64,000 bases of DNA from Channallabes apus (taxonomy: Eukaryota; Chordata; Actinopteri; Siluriformes; Clariidae), in the NCBI GenBank assembly GCA_030522415.1, contig CM060124.1, forward strand, positions 21,013,754-21,077,753, in the 5' to 3' direction. The notes below the pieces were generated by a model that saw nothing but the letters and a program-made list of their open reading frames with translations, was not told the DNA's origin and made no database searches. The position numbers and the translations under genes are program-made. Numbering within the stretch: the first letter of the stretch is position 1; every line of letters starts with the position of its first letter. This document shows positions 57,790 through 64,000 of the stretch, piece by piece.

Positions 57790-57824
57790 TTAAAGTTGAA
57801 TGAAAAACTTTTGTTGAATATATA

Positions 57825-58648
57825 CTCAGCAAAAAAAGAAACGTCCTCTGACTTTCAACTGTTTTTACTTTCAGTAAACTTAATGTGTAAATATTTGTAT
57901 GAACACTAAAAGAGTCAACACCATAAGACATAAACTAAAAATGTTTCCTAATGTGTCCCTGAATGAAGGGAGGCTCAAAATCAGTCAGTAGCAGTCAGTA
58001 TGTGGTGTGGCCACCAGCTGCTTGAAGTACTGCAGTGCATCTCCTCCTCATGGACTGGACCAGATTTGTCAGTTCTTGCTGTGAGATGGAGGGATTGTGT
58101 TTTCCTGGTGTGACTCGGGCAGTTGTTGTGGCCATCCTGCACCTGTCACGCAGGTGTGATATTCGGATGTACCCATCCTGTGCCGGTGTTGTTACACGTG
58201 ATCTTCCACTGCGAGGATGATCAGCTGTCCTTCCTGTCTCCCTGTAGCGCCGTCTTAGGCGTCTCACAGTGCGGACATGGCGATTTATTGCCCTAGCCAC
58301 ATCAGCAGTCCTCATGCCTCCCTGCAGCATGCCTAATGCACGTTCACGCAGATGAGCAGCGACCCTGGGCATCTTTCTTTGGGTGTTTTTCACAGTCGGT
58401 AGACAAGTCTCTTTAGTGTCCTGCGTTTTTAGAACGGTGACCTTAAATGCCTACTTTCTGTAAGCTGTTAAGGTCTTAACGAGCATTCCACAGGTGCATG
58501 TTAATTTATTGATTATGGTTAATTCAACATGCATGGAAAACATTGTTTAAACCCTTTACAATGAAGATCTGTAAAGTTATTTGGATTTGTACAACATTAT
58601 TGTTGAAATACACAGTCCTGAAAAAGGGATGTTTCTTTTTTTCCTGAG
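57825..58648 (-). mobile_element. Tc1-like element, internally deleted
   Basis: An 824-bp element flanked by TA (57823-57824 and 58649-58650). Ends CTCAGCAAAAAAAGAAACGT and (reversed) CTCAGGAAAAAAAGAAACAT are the outer inverted repeats. About half of the expected transposase gene is missing from the middle, yet the joined frame is open. Confidence 0.85.
57995..58393 (-). CDS. DNA-binding-domain-only transposase derivative (132 aa)
   Basis: The frame starts at MKNTQRKMPR (or Met8, MPRVAAHLRE) and ends GGHTTY. Residues about 10-50 form a helix-turn-helix (ERALGMLQGGMRTADVARAI then RHVRTVRRLRRRY), followed by a GRTADHPRSGRSR hook and the start of the second helical domain (residues 70-100, AQDGYIRISHLRDRCRMATT). 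At about residue 103 it jumps in frame to a C-terminal tail (QELTNLVQSMRRRCTAVLQA). The whole DDE catalytic core, about 150-200 residues in full-length relatives, is deleted. The protein could bind the terminal repeats but not cut them. Such truncated transposases can act as repressors in other transposon systems. Whether this one is made is unknown. Confidence 0.65.
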   Translation of the reverse strand: MKNTQRKMPRVAAHLRERALGMLQGGMRTADVARAINRHVRTVRRLRRRYRETGRTADHPRSGRSRVTTPAQDGYIRISHLRDRCRMATTTARVTPGKHNPSISQQELTNLVQSMRRRCTAVLQAAGGHTTY

Positions 58649-59190
58649 TATATTTTGACTGAAATAATTTATATAATGATAGAGTTGGGAGGAAAAAAAA
58701 ACGTTTCAGTTAGGTATCACAATTCTTTTTTCAAATTCTTTTAAAATTTGTATAAGTTTGCATTTGAGGTGCAAAATGTTGTGGTTTCTCTATGATCTTA
58801 CAGGTGGTGTAGGATCATAGAGACTTTAAACTATTCACATATTGGTAGGCGGCACGGCATCCTTCGTTGGAGGATCCAATTATTTGCTACAGTACGTTTT
58901 TTAAGAATTGTAACGAAAAATAAATGTAGTGTAGAAATTGGATATTTATATAAAATCGTGACATTAACAAAATCACAACTCATCAACATCTAGGTATCAT
59001 GATAATATTATATCAGCCGGTCCCTTGTGATTTCCATCCCTATATAATAACATCATATTTTTTTGTTTGAAGCATTTTTAAAATGTATTTATCACAAATA
59101 AATAAACTGAAGTTGGGTGAAAAAAACATTTAATGTGGACATGGAGCAGGATCAGAAGCATCTTTAGACTTTAGACAAATTTTTACATCT

Positions 59191-59237
59191 ATGATTGATT
59201 GATTGATTGATTCATTCATTCATTCATTCATTCATTT
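59191..59237. repeat. (GATT)n-(CATT)n compound microsatellite
   Basis: About four GATT units switching to about six CATT units. Confidence 0.9.
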
Positions 59238-60446
59238 TAGTTATACAACAATGATACCAACATACCCAATAGCAACTTCCTGTTATTATTTCAATGTGAA
59301 ATATGTGGTTTGAAATGAATATGAAGTGAATTTTAATATAAAAAGAAGAATTAAAAATAAATACAATAAAAATAAAATAAATAAATTGAATTATATTTGT
59401 ATTGAGGAAAGTGGTCATGTTTGCCAAATGTGCCAGGATAAATACAGATGAATACCATCCTGTTTTTTGGTTCTGCTGAATTCACCTGTTTCAATATTCA
59501 GTAACATTGTTCGCAATATGTTAGAAGGCCATAAGTGTGAATGTGACAGTGAGTCAGACGAAAGTAAGGTCCAAGGTTGCATTCTTCTATTCAGGGAAGC
59601 AGCCAGTGCCAGCTGGTTATCTGATTGGAACTAAAAGAAGAGGGAAAAAATGCTGGAACATTAGAGAGAAAACATCTACAGGGTTGAGCAGATGGACTGA
59701 TACTGCAAACAGTTACAGAACATACAGTATGATGCTCAGGTAGAAATACAGAATTATTATTATTATGCTTTTTATTTCTATCTATATATCTATATATCTC
59801 TATTTGTATGTCAATAGATTTGAGCCAAATGTCAGCTACAAAATCTAGTCTAACAAGTCTGTATACTGTTTTGTTCTGCCCACTTGGCACTGCTTCTCTT
59901 TCCTCATATGCTGTGTGACTGTACCACCAATTAGCTTTGACCTTTTTTTTTTTTCAATTCAATATGTGTTCATTATGGCATTTATTTTGCAACTCATTGA
60001 GGAAAAAAACACCCATAAACATGATGGAACAGTCTGGGTTAATGAGGTCTCCTGTCTTGTTTAAGCACCAAGTAGCACCTTGCATGCTGACCTGCAAGAA
60101 TGATTAAAGCAACAATTTCTTTTTAAATATCATTTTCTGCCAAGTTAAAAGGCATTCATTTGTTTCTTTCAGTCATTCATTTTCATTCATTCCCACCACA
60201 CACACACACACACACACATGAGATCTGGAGTCTGACCCAGAAATCCCTTAGGCAAGAATAAATCTTAGATGACAATCTTGTTCATTGCAAGCCAATTTTT
60301 TTTTTCTCATCAGCAAATGAAAAGCAAATGAAAATGACCCTATTTTCCTTTATAGGTAGTGCTGGGGAGGGAATTAGGCATGGTTTACCTACAGTACCCT
60401 AGAATAGTTATTACTCACTTCTAGCACCTCCCATGAAATGTCTCTG

Positions 60447-60496
60447 GTTGATTGATTGATTGATTGATTGATTGATTCATTCATTCATTCATTCAT
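60447..60496. repeat. (GATT)n-(CATT)n compound microsatellite, second copy
   Basis: About seven GATT units switching to about four CATT units, the same switch as at 59191. Confidence 0.9.
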
Positions 60497-60689
60497 AAAA
60501 CAAATGCCTCCTCTTTTAATTCTATGTTGTTGTTGTTTTAAAAAAAACATGATAAAAATCATGCGTAGCAGGTCTTAGATATAGGCAAATAACAACAACA
60601 TTGTTTCACAATACCATTATTATTATTATTTCTTTTTTATTAAGAATCATGCGGGGGGTGGGGGGGACTAAGTACCTCCATGATTCAGT

Positions 60690-61700
60690 AGTTTGTAGAT
60701 GCACCATTGGAAGATATAACTTGAAGTAATCATTTAATCATTCCTGTATAACAGTATATATGAGTCTCTCACATCGTTTTGGACCATTAATTTTGCAATA
60801 TTGCTTCAGGTCATTGAGGTTTTTGAGCATTTGCTTACGCACATCTCTTTTGAAGTCACATGGGTGAGTTTTAAGGTTCAGTTGGGTTGAGGTCTGGACT
60901 TTGACTACGCCATTCCAAAACCTTGATTCTTTTGTTTTTCAGCCATTCTAACGTAGAGTTACTGGTGTGCTTGTGATCATTATCCTGTTGCATAATGAAA
61001 TTTTAACCAAGCTTTAGCTGTCAGACAGATGGCCTGACATCTGGGATTTTTTTTTCTTGATAATTCATGGTGTACATATGGTTTGTCTTAGATAGTCAGC
61101 TAATTAGGTGTTCTCTTAAATTATGTTTCATGTATGTAGCACCTTGGTACTGGAGGAACGCTGTTTCATTTCACTGTGTACTGAACTGTATATGATTGAA
61201 ACGATAATAAAAGCCTGCTTGACTTGACTTGACATTTACTCTGGTATTCATGGTTGACTCAATGACTGCAAGGTGCCCAGGTCCTGTACCTGCACCAACA
61301 AGCCTAAATCATCCCTCCCCTCCCCTGAGATGTTTTTTTTTGTTTGTTTTTTTGTATTTCACTGAGCATTGCATTGTCTGAATGTACTGGGACGTCCACT
61401 CCTGGGAAGACCGGTCAACTGTCCTGAATAATCCTTTTCACTGTAAAATGTATAAATTGTTTGGAAATGGTTTTATACCAATTTATAGATTAATGACCAA
61501 CACATTTGCTTATGTCTTACCCTCTTGACACGCTCAAGACAAGACAGCTGCTTCGCTTTTGCTTATATAGAGGTTTTCAAACCTATTGATGATCAGTTAA
61601 TCAAGGGTTGATGACTAACAGCACCTGATAAATGGGTGTTGCAATGGAAATTAAACTGAATACTGGGAAACACAAAATCTCAGATCACCCTCGCTGAAAA
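60690..61700 (-). mobile_element. Tc1-like relic, minus strand, split by a LINE tail
   Basis: Blocks attgcttcaggtcattgagg, gttgggttgaggtctggact, cattccaaaaccttgattct, tgtgcttgtgatcattatcc, aagctttagctgtcagacag and, after the insertion, attcatggttgactcaatga are typical of the minus strand of a fish Tc1-like transposon. No open transposase. The right boundary is uncertain. Confidence 0.5.
61043..61238 (+). repeat. LINE 3' tail with (CTTGA)n end
   Basis: gtagcaccttggtactggag, gaacgctgtttcatttcact, gaaacgataataaaagcctg and a CTTGACTTGACTTGA end are the 3' end of a common fish LINE. It interrupts the Tc1-like relic. Confidence 0.55.
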
Positions 61701-62602
61701 GTCCACCTTGTTTCCTTTTGTTTAAGTGCTTATGATGGCACATGGTGCATCAACAAAAATGAATAAATAAATAAAAATGCATGCTGTCCTAGAAACAATA
61801 TTTCTGTCTTCCGTTATTATTATCATTACATTTTTTTTACATTACACAGAAGTGCTGATGTCTAGAGTCAAGTTGAGTCTTCAAAGAGAAAGTGCAAAGA
61901 TTAAGGGAAATTTAACAAGCAGAGTATTGAAACACTCTGCACATAACTGTGTGGGTAGCGATGACCTCTTTGTCCTTATGTACTTATTTTCACTGTACGC
62001 CACAGCCTTGTCATTAATGAGGACAGAACTTCAGCAGAAACAGAGAGTTTATTCTGTTTCTTTGATCTAGCACAAGTCAGTAGGAGAAGTATTTTTTTCT
62101 TTTTTGAATATACTGTACAGTGTGCTCTTGAATCTGAGACCACATTTAAAAATAAACATTTCGAGGTCCATATGTAATTGAGAACAAATGTTTGGTACTA
62201 ATGTTTGTACAAATGGTCAGAATGTCCTAATGCCGAAACTGCTCTACCGACAACACTGCGATGGATTTGATATGAAGGGGATCATAAGGTTTAGTGGAGT
62301 CCTTCCCTGCTCGAGTGCACACTGTAAATAAAGCAAAAAAGGGGACATACAAAATAATAAGAAACTTTGACATTTAAAGATTTTGCATAAGATTTCACTC
62401 CAAAATCTTGCTCCAAGCCATTTCTAAATGTTTGGCCCATTAAGGGAGTTCCTGGGAGGCCGGTGTAAGCCCTGGTTTGACATGAACGTCAAAAGTTCTG
62501 GTTTGATTGGATTGTATTTGTTTGTTTGTTTTGTTTTTAAGTATAATTTACAGTTTTGTAGCTTTTTCCATTCATTCTCTTCCTCCCCTAGATTATCAAA
62601 TA

Positions 62603-62874
62603 CAGTGGGGGAAATAAATATTTGATCCCCTACACATTTTCTAAGCTTGTCCACTTACAAAGAAATGAAGGGTCTATAATTTTTATCATAAATTGAAATG
62701 CAACTTAATTCATAACATTTGTATCATGTCCTTTTTCTGGATTTTTGGTTGATATTCTGTCTCAATCCTTCACCATAAACCTATGATAAAAATTATAGAC
62801 CCTTCATTTCTTAGTAAGTGGGCAAACTTAGAAAATCTGTAGGGGATCAAATACTTACAGTATTTCCCTCACTG
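62603..62874. mobile_element. CAG-ended Tc1-type MITE
   Basis: Left end CAGTGGGGGAAATAAATATT follows TA (62601-62602). The right end, reversed, is CAGTGAGGGAAATA and continues after an insertion. The arms are about 100 bp (both contain gaagggtctataatttttat or its reverse). No transposase. A CAGTA insertion splits the right arm at 62856-62862. Confidence 0.88.
62856..62862. other. Tc1-type excision footprint (TACAGTA) inside a MITE arm
   Basis: The right arm reads caaatactTACAGTAtttccctc. The left arm, reversed, reads caaatattTAtttccccc. The two arms of one element act as internal control, and the difference is exactly CAGTA after TA. Confidence 0.8.
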
Positions 62875-62879
62875 AGGGA

Positions 62880-63385
62880 GAGCCAGAATGTAGTTCTGTA
62901 TGTTCCTCCGCTCTCGGATCTGGACGACGCGCTCTCCATCACGCCACTGCCTGTGCTCGACGCGGGGGACTACGCACTGGCGCTGAGCAGCGAGAACGAC
63001 GCATTCCCTTTTCCGCCGCCTCCGGTGCTCGACGCGAGGGACTATGAGGCGCTGCTGAATGGCGAGAACGATGCACTTTCTTCGCACCCTGTTGTGCAGA
63101 GAACGCGTCAGCTCTTCAGCAGCCGCCGAGCCTCGCTTCAGCTCTTCAGCCGCCGTGTGACCTGGAGAGCATAGTCCTTCCTCCTCCTCCTGGCTTTGAG
63201 GACAGTGCTGCAGCTCCGCTGCCGCCGTCGAGCTCTGCTCCAGCTCCGCCGCCTCCGTCGAGCATCGCTTCAGCTCAGCATCCGCCGAGCCTCGGGAAAG
63301 GGGGCAAAAGGTTGAACGATGGGGTGGGAGTCCTGGACCTCCGGTGATGCTCCGGAGGAGCAATTTTGAAGGGGGGGGGGGGTAC
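62880..63385 (+). mobile_element. LTR retrotransposon internal 3' region (GC- and proline-rich)
   Basis: GC-rich sequence ends in a long G tract (63371-63382) just before an LTR start, as a polypurine tract does. The plus frame at 62818-63174 reads PVLDAGDYALALSSENDA then PVLDARDYEALLNGENDA, a near-tandem repeat of about 26 residues. After a frameshift the next frame is Pro, Ser and Ala rich (PPPPGFEDSAAAPLPPSSS). No reverse transcriptase or integrase part is in the window. Gypsy-type is inferred from position and LTR form. Confidence 0.45.
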
Positions 63386-63730
63386 TGTAAGGGTTAACTC
63401 CTAGAGGGCGCCAAAGCGCCCAGTGATTTATGTTTGTAGTGTCTTTTGTTCTGTTTAAAAACTTCAGTTCCCAGGCTGCACCTCGATCAGGTGACGTAGA
63501 CGCTCACCTGAACCGAGGAAGGTAATTTAGAATGGTATACATAGCCTGTTTATGTTGAACATGGTGTCTTGCATTAGTTATAGTTAAGGTTATGTTGTGT
63601 TGGTGTTTATTTAAGTTTACAAATAGAGTAAAGACTACGAGGTACTCTCCTCGAAGAGTTAGAGTTTTGTTGTGCTTTGTGTGACTTAAATAAAGGTCAC
63701 TTTATTCAATCTTTTTCATTTTAACTTTCA
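63386..63730 (+). mobile_element. LTR following a polypurine tract
   Basis: It starts TGTAAGGGTTAACTCCTAGA directly after the G tract and probably ends near ttttaactttca. It carries AATAAA (near 63690). A 60-bp block (cagttcccaggctgcacctc to cacctgaaccgaggaag) matches the LTR at 56844-57789. The 3' boundary is provisional. Confidence 0.45.
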
Positions 63731-63832
63731 GCTTCATGGCTTACAGCTCAGTAAAATCAAAAATCATAAAATTTTTCCTAAGATGAAACAAGTTAAAGTA
63801 AATCAAATAAAGAACAAAAAGTACATTTATTT

Positions 63833-64000
63833 ATGCACTCGATACTTGATGCGATCAGCCAGTGGCGCTGCCGAGGCATTATTGAAGACCAAGTTGCTCT
63901 TGTAGCTCAGCTGGTTAAGGATGCAAGGAATCCAACATTTCCTGATGACTATCTATGTGTGGTGGCTCTTGATGCACTGACTTCAGCCTTGTTCCACTCC
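63833..64000 (+). CDS. Open frame running off the window, unrecognised
   Basis: From ATG at 63833 the frame is open for 56 codons to the window edge. It reads MHSILDAISQWRCRGIIEDQ, then VALVAQLVKDARNPTFPDDY, then LCVVALDALTSALFHS. The composition is balanced, with amphipathic helix-like spacing reminiscent of an alpha-helical repeat protein, and looks more like real protein than other frames here. A possible acceptor (gatgcgatcag) at 63853-63863 would make this an exon starting at 63864. I do not recognise the protein. It could be a host exon or part of an unknown repeat. Confidence 0.35.
   Translation, partial: MHSILDAISQWRCRGIIEDQVALVAQLVKDARNPTFPDDYLCVVALDALTSALFHS

Larger units (their letters stand above)
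58651..60690. other. AT-rich interval with no gene seen
   Basis: No recognised domain. It includes two twin (GATT)n(CATT)n tracts and a (CA)n run near 60197-60218. Confidence 0.35.

Noticed and set aside
62869..63363. 164-codon minus-strand frame, Glu and Arg rich
   Set aside because: It lies opposite the GC-rich coding end of an LTR element. The openness is probably a shadow of that codon use.
63382..63388. TACTGTA at the LTR start counted as a footprint
   Set aside because: It is formed by the junction of the polypurine tract and the LTR start TGTAAGGG, so it is native. It shows that not every heptamer is a scar.
63901..63920. tgtagctcagctggttaagg resembles a tRNA 5' half with box A
   Set aside because: No box B, anticodon stem or acceptor stem follows, and the bases fall inside an open coding frame. 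Not called as a tRNA.

Overview
This is a teleost (ray-finned fish) nuclear genome window, AT-rich, with no complete host protein-coding gene that I can recognise. The evidence for a fish is the repeat content: at least fifteen V-SINE/Mermaid-DANA type tRNA-derived SINE copies, many Tc1/mariner relics of the kinds common in fish, RTE, L2/CR1-like and I-like LINE pieces, and abundant GT, GATA and ATT microsatellites. An ostariophysan such as a catfish would fit, but that is a guess. Family names are assigned from memory of family features, not from a database search.

Layout. 1-6.5 kb: mostly unique AT-rich DNA with a small CAG-ended MITE, a transposon relic, a LINE tail and one V-SINE. 6.5-8 kb: a broken RTE LINE ORF2. 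9-11 kb: Tc1 relics, an L2-like endonuclease fragment and a full V-SINE inserted with a perfect 12-bp target-site duplication. 11.5-13.4 kb: a Tc1 end, a hAT-like end and a decayed integrase-fold transposon. 14.2-17 kb: a decayed I-like LINE on the minus strand, split by a V-SINE. 18-32 kb: scattered SINEs, mariner and Tc1 relics, a MITE with 46-bp perfect inverted repeats, and microsatellites. 32.1-33.7 kb: a Tc1 element with an uninterrupted DD34E transposase. 34.5-39.5 kb: a palindromic element, an L2-like LINE, a Tc1 relic and an RTE 3' end. 42.4-43.7 kb: a CpG-rich stretch that is the best candidate for a host promoter and first exon. 43.8-45.5 kb: a degenerate Tc1-like element carrying nested SINEs. 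49.9-51.5 kb: a Tc1 element whose transposase has a single in-frame stop. 56.8-57.8 kb: an LTR. 57.8-58.6 kb: an internally deleted Tc1 element still encoding a DNA-binding-domain protein. 62.6-63.7 kb: a MITE followed by the end of an LTR retrotransposon. 63.8-64 kb: an open frame running off the window that may be a host exon.

The most striking signal is not a classical feature. The heptamers TACAGTA and TACTGTA (reverse complements) occur about 110 times by eye count, against about 13 expected from base composition. Where a copy falls inside a repeat that has another copy in this window, the difference is an extra CAGTA or CTGTA placed at a TA. That is the footprint expected when a Tc1-type element with CAG ends excises from a TA target. 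The window therefore appears peppered with 5-bp scars, most of them with no surviving element. I regard this as the main finding.
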